Shown here piece by piece: positions 35,869 to 61,340 of a stretch of 64,000 nt of DNA. Source of the DNA: Hofstenia miamia (lineage: Eukaryota; Xenacoelomorpha; Acoela); NCBI GenBank assembly GCA_004352715.1, contig SCFE01000015.1, positions 390,912 through 454,911 on the forward strand, read 5' to 3'. How positions within the stretch are numbered: position 1 is the first letter of the stretch; every line of letters starts with the position of its first letter. A model generated the notes under the pieces. The model was not told the DNA's origin, did no database searches, and worked only from the letters and a program-made list of their open reading frames with translations. The position numbers and the translations under genes were made by a program.

Positions 35869-36336
35869 ATGGGTTGCGCATGTTGTAAAAGAAAATCAGA
35901 ATACGAAGTGTTGGAGGACGAGGAAAATATTACAGGGTTATCTGGATCGAAAGAGGAGCAGCAGCCTGCCCCCGTCGAAGAGGAAAAGCATTTGTTAGAT
36001 AACATTTTGAAACATACTGTTCATCAAGTTGTTGATGTATCAATTATAAACGGACAGAATTCGATTCCTACGGATTATATTGAACGAGCCAATAGATACA
36101 AAGACGTCTTCAATGGTCAGCACGTGTTTGGTAATAAATGCTTTGAAAAACCTACTCTGCAACCGTCCAAACGACCAATAGAAGAGGAGCTAGCTCAGCC
36201 TCCTATTCGTAAAACTGATATTGCAAATTTAAATAACTTTGCAGACGATATTCAAAATGCCATTCAAACACAGGCTTCCTTCGATGACTCCAACTGTGGT
36301 AGTTTATTGATGAAGTTCGATTTGCCGTCTACTTGA
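35869..36336 (+). CDS. LAMTOR1: Ragulator complex protein LAMTOR1 (p18)
   Basis: An intact single-exon 155-aa protein, close to the 161 aa of the human protein. The N-terminus is M-G-C-A-C-C: Gly2 for myristoylation and Cys3/5/6 for palmitoylation, the lipid anchor that holds p18 on late endosomes and lysosomes. The middle block L-L-D-N-I-L-K-H-T (residues 43-51), the D-V-S-I-I element and Y-I-E-R-A-N-R-Y-K match the conserved helix that wraps the roadblock subunits; the end L-L-M-K-F-D-L-P matches the family C-terminus. LAMTOR1 scaffolds Ragulator, which recruits Rag GTPases and mTORC1 for amino-acid sensing. The start is fixed by the lipidation motif. A splice-acceptor-like AAG lies just before the ATG, and AATAAA follows 111 bp after the stop. 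The assignment is by recognition, not alignment. Confidence 0.9.
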   Translation: MGCACCKRKSEYEVLEDEENITGLSGSKEEQQPAPVEEEKHLLDNILKHTVHQVVDVSIINGQNSIPTDYIERANRYKDVFNGQHVFGNKCFEKPTLQPSKRPIEEELAQPPIRKTDIANLNNFADDIQNAIQTQASFDDSNCGSLLMKFDLPST

Positions 36337-36446
36337 TGTTGGTAGTGCTTCAATACGTAATGGTGCTTTTTAGCTTAGTATAAATTTTATATTTTGCTAT
36401 GTTTATTCATATAATTGTTGTATTTTTTTATCATTATTCGCACATA

Positions 36447-36452
36447 AATAAA
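36447..36452 (+). terminator. Poly(A) signal of LAMTOR1
   Basis: Canonical AATAAA 111 bp after the LAMTOR1 stop codon, followed by a T-rich stretch. Confidence 0.7.
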
Positions 36453-36713
36453 TTTTGAATTGTTTTTTAAACTGGTTGTTCCTGATTGATTTAAGTTGCA
36501 TATCATAGGTAGACATTCGGCAGTTCTTCTATTCGAGGTTAAGTAATAATTTAAGTGGTTTGCTCAATTCTGCAACAAATTTGTATATGTACAATTCGTC
36601 AAAATGGTTGAAAATCTTAAATTCATCTGAAATGTCGAAGCAAGCCAATTAGATATTTTAAATGATTTACATGGTTCTGCCTTTGCTTATCTTAGTTTCG
36701 ATATCTTTGCAGC

Positions 36714-39463
36714 ATGTCAAAAGAAATCGGTGACCATGGTGATTCTTCCAACTCGGATCTCAAATGGCTTTGTCGAACAGGACTGATCCTGAAAGACCAT
36801 GGATTAGAGAAACTCCAGAATAGTCATGTATTAGTGGTTGGCTTAGGAGGAGTTGGTTCCTTTGCTGCGGAAGCTCTTGCACGAAGTGGTATTGGTGAAA
36901 TCACTATTGTGGATGGTGACTCAGTTGATCCTAGTAATCGAAATAGACAGCTTTGTGCTTTATCAACCACTCATGGTTTATTGAAGGTGCATTCTTTTAA
37001 CTTAGACTGGAATATTACCTACTATATATCTAAATTTTCTTGAATACAATTACTATTGATAACAAACTTTTTTATTTTACTTTTGATTATTTAGCAAATG
37101 TTGTTGTTTTTGTCAGCATTCTTGAAATTTCATGTAAAACAGTTTATTGCAACATGTTCAACATTCTTTGTTTTTTAAACTATTTCATTTCATAAAGTTA
37201 AAACACTACTACGCAAAGATAACTCAAGTGTACTCGTCTCAAACGTTCATATGATTATATCAATTCTTCCGTTGTTAAGTTTGTCATATCTGCATTTTTT
37301 GATATTCCTATCAAAACCTCGAATGTGTGTCATTGTTAAATTTGTCATGTCTTAATTTATTTGCCGTGCATGACGATTTAGTTTTAACTGTTCTTACGTA
37401 AATGTTCTTGGGGAGTGCTTCAGTAAGCGCCTATTGCGCGACACACTGCAGTAATTTAAGGCCGCTTCAACGCTTTGCCTCCTTACACGTTTTTATTCGT
37501 AGAAAAGAGTTTTTTCAATATTTTGACTGCTTTGGTACAACCGGAATAATAAATTTAATTTTTTCTGGTCTCTTGGACAATTCTATGTGTAAAAATGTTT
37601 GTAGTTTGGTATTTTTTTTTAACAAACTCCTATTCCATTGATCAGAATGTATTAAGCCTTGTTTTATATTTGTAGGCAGATGTAATGGAAGAACGAATGC
37701 TTGCTATCAACCCTACATTACGATTGAACAAACGAGTTGAATTTTTGACACCCGAAAAAGTCAAGGAGCTTATATCTTCAGCCAAATTCGATTTCGTTTT
37801 AGACTGCATTGACAGCATATCACCCAAATGCCGCTTGATTGCTGAATGTATATTTAAAAAGCGTCCTTTTATTAGCTCAATGGGTGCTGGTGGTTGTGTC
37901 GATCCTTCCAACATAAAGTACGCTAAACTATCTCGTACTGAGTTCTGTCCGTTAGCTGGCGCTGTGCGTTCTGGTTTGAAATTAATTGGAGTAAATCATT
38001 TTAAGAAAATCAGAATTGTTTATTGCAAGGAACCTCGAATAGAGGTATGATTTTTGTTTCAAGATATATACGAAATTCTAGTGGGTTTTGCAGAATAGTA
38101 GTTCACACACACCGTTACTATACATCATGTACATGCGTTTATTTTGAAATTTGTTCCTTTTAATATGATTTTATTTCGTACTTTTTACACATTATTATTA
38201 TGGGATTCTATCCAACTTCTTTCAAATCAGAATATGCCTTTTTCGTGTTTGTCTTTTTTGTTGTTTTCTGTTAGTTACTACAGAAATTCTGGAATAATCT
38301 TTTCCCGTTACAATGAAATATTTCATGTTTTAAGTTGATGTTCATTACCGCCGTCTATAAGTTGTTACTCCTCGTTTGTATTTAGGATTCTTTGATGCTA
38401 ACTGATGGCAGTAACTTCAAAAAATCTGCATATGGCACAATGTCCTACATGCCTGCCATATTCGGACTTTACATGTCTTCATTTGCAATCAGAAAACTTA
38501 CGGGCATTGATGAAGAGCGTTTCATACGAAATGCAAAACCCAAGTAACAGGATTTTCTTTGCGGATTTTAATTTATTTGTAATTTAAGATGTTTGTATTT
38601 CTCAATGCCGTTTATGACATTCGATCTGACAATTCCTATTTTTAATAATCATAATACAAAATAGAAACATTTTTTACGTACAAAGGTCGATATAGTTAAA
38701 AAAATAATTAAAATATTTTGCATTAAAATATAGAATTTGAGTTTATGAACATTACATTATTAATTTCTACAAATATTCTATATAAATGGAATGTCATAGA
38801 AGATGTAAATTGATTTTCAATGCAGTGAAGTAACGTTATATTTTATTCGTGTTTGATAATCCTTTTCTGTTAATTAATTGTGATGATAACGGATGTTAAG
38901 TTGCATTGATTTCCTTAAGGAGTTAGTGTGTTAGGCTCATTTCCTATCCGGTTGGCTAGCCATTGGTTTTAATTCATAGGATAATACCTTTAACCGTTGG
39001 GTACATTTTGCTGGCGGAAGTGAGCAAAAACGGTTCATTTGTTATTGACAGCTGTCATTAAGATTTCGCATCCTGTAAACTTCAAGTCTTTAAATTGTAG
39101 TTGTAAATAATTTTGAAATATAGCAACCGATATATACATCAATGCCTCTTTTTAGGAATATTTTGTCAAATTCAAGGACTATCAACTCCCTGGAGGGAGT
39201 CTATCAACTTGTCTTCATTTTTTGCAAACTTTAATTTTATTCACTTCAATATTTAAAATAATGCATGAAATAAAATACGTTCATAATTGAATACTAAAGA
39301 ATTTCCGTGCGACATTTTTATTGCACAAGATTAATTAATTGTTCTTTATTTCAGAGAGGAGCCTGGTCTGTTTCAGCCTCTGAAAGGGCAATCAGAAGTG
39401 TTTTTAAAAATTTTCGAGATCGCATTTAGAGGATGTCTATTATTCTCAGATTGTCCAAAATAA
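36714..39463 (+). CDS. tcdA: TcdA-type tRNA t6A37 cyclase (four exons)
   Basis: E1-like ThiF-fold enzyme that uses ATP to dehydrate N6-threonylcarbamoyladenosine 37 of tRNA to the cyclic form. Exons: 36714-36986, 37676-38044, 38386-38543, 39355-39463, with GT/AG borders (GTGCAT, GTATGA and GTAACA donors; TGTAG, TTTAG and TTCAG acceptors). Predicted 302 aa. Motifs: G-L-G-G-V-G-S nucleotide loop (43-49), V-D-G-D (66-69), N-R-N-R-Q (75-79), L-D-C-I-D-S, then M-G-A-G-G and C-terminal M-P-A-I-F-G. Exon 4 adds S-E-V-F-L-K-I-F-E-I-A-F-R-G, resembling the E-V-x-x-I-x-x-E-x-x-R-G tail I recall from fungal and plant Tcd proteins. If the exon 3 donor is not used, an in-frame TAA at 38545-38547 gives a 267-aa form, close to bacterial TcdA. 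Fungal relatives are mitochondrial; no clear targeting peptide is seen. Confidence 0.82.
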
Positions 39464-40858
39464 TTGTGTGAAAATTTAAGGGACTTTGTGCAAAGAATAT
39501 AGTAGGATTACGTATTACTAACTCATGGAATTGTCATTCCTTGTTTTACAAGGCATAAATAATATTCCCGCGGTACCTTGTTTGAAAATGAAAAAGCATG
39601 ATATAATAACCAGAATTTTTTAATAAAATGCAAAATTGTGAATTTTGTGATGCTGAATTTTGGTCCCCTACGCAACATATTTTAGATTCTACACAACACA
39701 GCATATTTTGTTGTGCACTCAAAGACATGCATAATTACAAGTTGTCTTTCCGTTAATATTTTTGGCAATTAGGTGAGCGATCTAATTAACCATAATATAA
39801 AAAACGGAAAATTATTTATTAAAACAAATATGCACTGTAACAAATAAACTATCATCATTTGTAAATGTAGTTAGTTCTTTAGAAACCTAAAATGTATAAT
39901 GAAACAAACTATTTGCATATGTTAAAATTGAAAATCATCTTTGAATATAAAATAACAACAAAGTACCATGTTGTTTAACAATTTTATTCCGCTGGTTTAG
40001 TCTTTGCGCATAGGTTTGCTGCAAATGATTTGCTCTTCTTGATTTTTAACAAATGATTTAATCATTTTATTGTGATTAATAAGTTTTGCATTCGAAAATT
40101 TCTGACTACATCACATTTACAGTACATTGTTACGACATTGGTTCTTTTTTTATTAATTGCTTACACCTAAAATTGCCTGCAAACACGGCCATAGATCAGT
40201 AAAAATGTTCATTCTTCATAGGGAGAGCCATGATTTTTCCCAAAAATTGTTTTTGCTATTGTTATTATTTAGAAACTGAATGGATACCGGAAATAATAAG
40301 TATAAGAATAGCAGATACAAACACATTGTTTTACAAAATTTGAGGAATATATTTGGAGAACAATCTTATAGGGATATTTGCAAAAGTACATAGATGAAGG
40401 CATTTACATAGCTCTTTGGGTCTCATTTTTCTTAGTAGCGCATTGGGTAATGCATAACAATATAATTTTTTGTTCTTCTACCTTTTTGTTTTTCTCATGC
40501 ATTTAGAAATCTTACAGTTATTAAGCCTTCAATTTTACTCTTAAATCAATGAGTGCAATGGAAGGAATCCACCAAAGCAACACCATCTTCCAATTTAAAA
40601 TTGTTTAGTAAATGAACTCTTAGAAAAACAAAAATGATTTTTTCAAAACTTCAAATGCTGTTGTGAAATTATAAGGGGCATTATGTCTCCGAAATATATA
40701 TTTTGGAAAAACTAAAAAACAAAAAATATGTATTGCAATGTGGACTGCATAACCTTAATCGAAAATTACAGAAATATATATAATATATATAAATTTTTAG
40801 ATTATTGATGATTAATTGGTCGAAATATACGCAATTAGACATTTCTACTTACTGTGAT
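39464..40858. other. Non-coding between two convergent genes
   Basis: 3' flanks of the TcdA gene (+) and the calcyphosine-like gene (-). No further coding sequence recognised. Confidence 0.55.
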
Positions 40859-55462
<14,604 letters not shown>

Positions 55463-56900
55463 TCTAAATATACAAATAAAAAAATTTGTTGTAAATTAAT
55501 CAACTCACTGCTACCTATTGTTTTGTAGGTACTAGTTTCCTTTTTCATGGTAATTTATTTCGTGTGATTTTTAAGAAAAATTAAAAACTCCATTAGTTTA
55601 GTTTCTCTCCAAAAGATGTAAAACAGGCTGGTCACATAGTACTTTTTAAAGGATAAATCCCTCTTAGGTCACTTGGTGGTTCATTCAATTTCAAAATTAT
55701 ATTTTTGTGGGCCATCACTTACGTCTGCCAGATCGAATTTATATCCTGTATTATCCTTTATTATTCTCTTTATATAAAATCTATGTTGGAATTCAATTTA
55801 ATATTCAGATTAATGTGTGTATCTGAAGTAATAACTATTTCTTTTCTATACTAGTCTGTACAATATAAGGCATCTAAGGTTTCGCTGAAATATACTATTT
55901 TTTTAATAAAAATGACCTGCCTAAAAATTTGATGTATTGGTTTTTAGTATGAGTAAATGTGAGGGCCTTGTATCTGTATTTTAGAGGGCTTTTCTAACCC
56001 CTGGGGAGAAACAAAAAATAAAGTGCCGTTACATTGAAAATTTTTTGATCGCAAAAATGGTGTTTACTCACTGCAGCGGAATGAAGCTTGAAAAAAATAT
56101 TGTGTCTACGTTCTTTAGAGAAATAGAATTAACAATTCCTAGAGTCATTGGTGTCGCCAAATACTTAAATGCATGAGTTTGGCTTCAACTGATACTAGAT
56201 TAACCCCACTTTGACCGGAATTTTTTACTTTTAAAACTGAGGGGTACTCCAATAGCAATTAATAAAATATAGTTTTTATGAAATAATATGAATATATCTT
56301 AAAAAATTATCATAAAATTAATACGACTTTTATTTTTATATATTTTTTGGAAAAGAAAAGAAATGAAGGCCTAATTTTCTTCCAAATTAGAGATCTAACA
56401 TTATTTATTTAACCCCCACCGAGATAAAGTTAAAGGTGAAATTGAGAATTTTATCAGATGGGACAACAGAGCAAATTATTCAATTGCTTAACTATAAATA
56501 TTATGTAAAAAATGGCGAAATTTAGCAACATATTATCGCTATTGTGATATATTAAAATCATCATGTTGCGTATGCTATGAACACAAATAAATTCAATTCG
56601 CAGCAGCCATAAGTTTACACTCAACATCCAACCCAAGTAATTTGCATGGACTTGGCCTTAAAAGTTGGTTTGGTAATTATGAAAAATGATATACATGTAT
56701 TTTGGTGCTCCAGAGGATTCAACGTCAAAGAAAAAGAAATGTCTTAGCTACGTTTGCAGAGGATAATTTGTTCTTCCAGTAAAGAAAAATTAATATGATA
56801 GTGGGCAGGAACATAGATGTAGTGTAGTTATAGTTAGTTTTCCAGAAACGGCATGATTCTACTTGTCTTCAAATCAATGAAAACACCTTTACTTGATCAA
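55463..56900. other. Non-coding, upstream of the calcyphosine-like gene
   Basis: It contains the presumed promoter or an upstream 5' UTR intron of the - strand gene. No motif I can defend. Confidence 0.5.
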
Positions 56901-57110
56901 CAAGCCTGCCGAGTATCTCAATATTTATGCTGTTCTACCCATTCAATGCTGATTTTGGTAGTACTTTCCGAACTCTCCTCTTGTATGCTTTCCTTAATCT
57001 TGTCTTCATTTCCTCATGATGTGTTCTGTCTCTCTCTATCACTCCTAAGTACTTGTAATCTCTCTTGACTTCTTCAAACTTATCCCTACTGCTCCTCCCC
57101 AAACTAATTC
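56900..57110 (-). mobile_element. Scrap of the REL-endonuclease LINE (thumb region)
   Basis: On the - strand it reads E-V-K-R-D-Y-K-Y-L-G-V-I-E-R-D and H-H-E-E-M-K-T-R-L-R-K, followed by K-S-A-L-N-G, the same series as 47203-47355 on the + strand. Truncated at both ends. Confidence 0.85.
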
Positions 57111-58405
57111 GTAATATACTTTAATACTGAGAATGTATTGCTGCAGAGATACTGACTAGTTTCCGTTTAAACTTTGCAATGAAGGCTTGTTTTGAAATTT
57201 TCTTGCAATTGGCTTATTTTTAACACATCTCACGTTCTTGATTAGTAATAATAACTATGTCATGTAAAATCAATAATTAATTATTTAGGACGTCATAAAC
57301 TTAAAAAAGTGTTAAATAGAATGAATAATTAATGTTTTACCTTTGGCTGTGGAAACACTAGTACGGATTACGATAGCAGGTGAGCGAACCTTGGAATTGC
57401 ACCTGGCTATTTGCTGTAACATTAATAATATTGTATACAATGAGACCAGCTTGCTATTCATTACACTTTAAATCAATTATTTAAGCGAAATTATAACATC
57501 AGTGTTTTTTCATATGCATTAAACGAATGCAGTAGCATGAAATTAGGACTTATTTATGTGTGCTAGCTAGTATGTGCTAAATTGTGTTCATGTTAATTTA
57601 GTAAAAGGGAAAGGATATTAGTAGGCATTAGTGAAGTGTTTCTCACTAGGGCTGTGCGGGTATGGTAATTCTTATAACCGTGCCTAATCGTACACAGAGA
57701 AGTATTACAAATACTCATAAACAATAACTAATATGCATTAACACTTGAAACTATAACACAATTTACAAAAATTATACAAACCTAGAACCAATTGTATTTG
57801 CTACGTATCACCAGCAACTTTATGAAGTTATCACCTAACAGCCAACTTCGTTGGCTCGCATGGCAGTTTAAATATAGAATAGACATAAAATGCTTTCCAA
57901 TGGTGGATTCAAAACATTTTAAAAAGTGTGTTTACATTTCATAAGCATATTTTGCCAATGCTGCTAAAAGGCGCCACTTTATAAAACTTCACAAAAACCC
58001 ATTTTTGAAAACAATCTTTTTTAAACTCCACAGAAACTTTTTATGGAGCATTGTGCATAATTTTAAATCACCAGAAGAACAATAAAAACTAACAGAGAGG
58101 AAGTTATTAAATTCAAAACTTACCACAAATTTTAAGATTCAAATGAAAACCCCTCATTAGTTTGAACTCTGATCTGATAATTTTTATTTGTAATTCCTGA
58201 ATATTACAGAGAAAATAAATTTCAAAAATGAATAAATGATACATTTACAGTGATGCTTCTTTCCTAAATTCTGAAGAAAACTGCAGAATTTCTTCACTCC
58301 ACACTAGATTTCTGACAGCATAAGCCTTCTGCCAATCCTCAAAGATGATTGTATAGTTACCGCTTTAAAATACTCAAAAAATATTTTGCAACATTTTTTA
58401 TTATA
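57111..58405. other. Non-coding, no recognised feature
   Basis: No frames or repeats of note. Confidence 0.5.
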
Positions 58406-58886
58406 TGTCGTTTCGTAATTAGTTTTGTTTTTTTTAAAAATCACATTATCAACATAAAATCACACAACACGGTTATTAACAAATATAAACAATACAATTA
58501 GACAACATAATTACCATTGTTTCTAATAATCTCCTCAAAATGTCTCATCATACCGTTTGTTTGTTTGCCTCAGTAAGCAGATGAGGAACCCATCTAGTGA
58601 CCATCCAATCTAAATCTTCCTTAAGAATTCGATATATCATGCCTTTAGACAAATCTAACATTTCAGCTAACTCTCGCAAAGAAAGGTTGTTGTCATTTTC
58701 AATTGCCTCTTCAACCCACCGTATACTATTTCTCCTTAATTCATATATATTGATTTTTTTCATAAATTACAAATTGCCTTATTCTCCGGACTTTAACATG
58801 TGTGACATTTACATTATCTGCTATTGTCTGATTTTATGTTGTTAATTGGATTTTAATAAAAAAACGAAACTAATTGCGAAACGACC
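58406..58886 (-). mobile_element. Internally deleted mariner-type element
   Basis: Termini TGTCGTTTCGTAATTAGTTT and inverse (CTAATTGCGAAACGACC), each flanked by TA. The interior frame 58763-58548 (71 aa, - strand) is the N-terminal helix-turn-helix of a mariner transposase: L-S-L-R-E-L-A-E-M-L-D-L-S-K-G-M-I-Y-R-I-L, then R-W-V-P-H-L-L-T-E-A-N-K. The catalytic DDD half is absent, so this is a non-autonomous derivative of about 480 bp. Confidence 0.85.
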
Positions 58887-60098
58887 TATATTATTGAAAT
58901 TAATAACCAAGTATGAATCAGGCTGAAATTAAGAAATATTTTGATATGATTATATATCAAGTGATTTCCATATCCATATTATTAATATTTGTGACTCTCA
59001 AATTAACTGAAACTTGAAAACATAATTATTAATGAGCTTAGGAATAGTGATTGCAACCTTTTAATACTAAGCACATATATTTAGTGATGAAAAAATTACA
59101 TAATTATATCATTATAAGTATGCAACATTACACAAACTATGAATTCAAAAAAATTCAAATTAGCTATACTGATGGAGATTCTGCATCAATACATCATAAA
59201 TCAAGTTTTAAATTGTAGCTATATCTTGCACGGAAAAGTATGATTAATAAAATGCTAACAAATTCAATGGGAAGAATTTCATCATCCCCACCAGATCTTT
59301 TTTATACTCCACATTAATTAGTACCATTAATTTGTATTAAAGAAATAAATGTGAAACTAAAATCGAATTTTCTCATAGGCTCTAAAATTGCATTTGAATT
59401 GTTAAGGGAGTAGACAAAATCTTTTACACACACCATAATGATTGTTGAAGCTTGAAAACGCATTGAGACGTTCACGGTGAAAACAATATAACAAAGATAA
59501 AGCGTTCAAACCGTGTTTAAACATTTGAACAAAATTTTGAATAAAGTTTCCATAAGAAGTAGTTAATTTTATAACCTTGTATTTCTGTAGTTTATCAATG
59601 TTTTGTTCTCTAATTTTGGGTGCGGTGGATAACAGCGTGTACCCACGCATATGTTTATATTCCCACACCCCCATTTGTCACCACTTTTCCATAACGGCAA
59701 TTATAAGTTTTTGAATTGGCATTGATGAGATGGATGGGAACATTAACAACAATAAATAGGTATATACAGACAGTTTATATTTTTATGAAATTCATTTACT
59801 TTGAAGTGATGTTTTCCATTTTCATAAATTTATTTGTATTTTGGATCTAGATATTCAGACAGGCTACATGTATTAAATCCACATTTACATTTTGAGATTT
59901 TGGATAACTGAAAGCCGGAAACCGGTGTAAGTGTAATTCGTGAATTTTTTTAAAGTTTTTTTTAGAAATTTATTTAATTGATTCCTATAGATTGTACACA
60001 AAACTCTCATAATTCAGATTAACACGTACCATTGAGGTTCCCATGGATCGAGGTAGTGTACATATAATTCTTATGGTTTTTCATAGGAGTTTTTAACC
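58887..60098. other. Non-coding, no recognised feature
   Basis: The 90-aa - strand frame 59674-59402 lacks any recognisable motif. Confidence 0.5.
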
Positions 60099-60100
60099 TA

Positions 60101-61338
60101 CAGTATGCGACAAAAAGTTGGAATATTTGATGATAACATGTAGTCATGCAGTGACTCGTGCTATATTTTGCATACTGATCAAAATATTGATTTTCTACGT
60201 ACGTTTTAGAATTCATCAATATGTAGTCGCATTATGAGAAGAGATTGCAGATCATTACTCTTCATTTGAACGCGACGAAAACTCAAGTGGAAATCGCTCA
60301 AAATTTGAATGTATCACAATCAATGGTCTCCAAGGTAAGAACATAAAGTTTACTTAACTATTAATCTTTTTATTTTAGACAATTAAGCAGTATAAAAAAG
60401 AGGTGATCACAAAACTAACTTTAATAACTGCGGACGGTCAACGGTACTTAACGATCGAGATCTGAGACACATGCGCCAATTAGCAGTCGCTAATCCAAGA
60501 GCTACTGCAGCTGACATACAACACGGCATGGGGTCTAGTCGCTAGTGGTCATTGTTCGTTGCGCACTATTCAACAAATGCTCAACACAGCTGGCTGTACA
60601 GCCATATGACCTCCTAAACGTCCTGTTTTGACGAAAGAGCACATGGTTCGAAGATATGCTTCTGCTAAAGAATATAAAGATTGGCAGCAGGTGCTTTTCA
60701 GTGACGAAGTTAGAATTGAAGTTTGTGACAACTGTCCAAAGTTTGTCAGATTGTGCGATGGCCATCCACTTACTAGTGACCACTATGAGAAGAAATTGAA
60801 GCACCCTGTCAGTGCTTCTCCTACTATGGTACGGGGAGAGCATATGTGGGTCAAGGCAACATGGACAGCGCAATGTACACTGATGCCATCATCAATCAGC
60901 GTGTTGTCCAGCAGCTAAAAGACTTGTATCCGAGTTGTGACGGCATCTTTCAGCAGGACAACGCGCAGTGTCATGTCCTTGACATCACATTAATGCCTTG
61001 GTCAGCAAGTTCGCCTGATGTCAATCCCATCGAAAATTTGTGGGCAATCGTAAAATGACGCATAAAATCACTTAGGGCATTTAGCAAGAAAGACATCGTG
61101 TGCAATATCATGAAATTATGGGACCATGATGAGGAGATTTTGGCCCTCTGTCGAAAATTAGTGGAATCAATGCCGGAGTGAGTCAATGCTGTTCTTGCAG
61201 CAAAAGGAGGCCAAACCAAATATTGAAAAATCGTATATACAATGTTACTTCATTATATTCTACATTGTTACTGTTTATTTGTTCTTTATACAAATTCCTT
61301 GTTTTTTACACAATATTCCAACTTTTTGTCGCATACTG
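60101..61338 (+). mobile_element. Tc1-type transposon with broken transposase
   Basis: 27-bp identical terminal inverted repeats starting CAGTATGCGACAAAAAGTTG, flanked by TA (60099-60100 and 61339-61340); 1238 bp in all. The + strand transposase reads through an N-terminal HTH (Q-V-E-I-A-Q-N-L-N-V-S-Q-S-M-V-S-K), a possible 44-nt intron (60335-60378), then F-S-D-E (first catalytic Asp, about 60700), F-Q-Q-D-N-A-Q-C-H (second, about 60955) and S-S-P-D-V-N-P-I-E-N-L-W (Glu of the D-D-34-E triad, about 61030). Stops and frameshifts at several points make it inactive. Confidence 0.9.
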
Positions 61339-61340
61339 TA

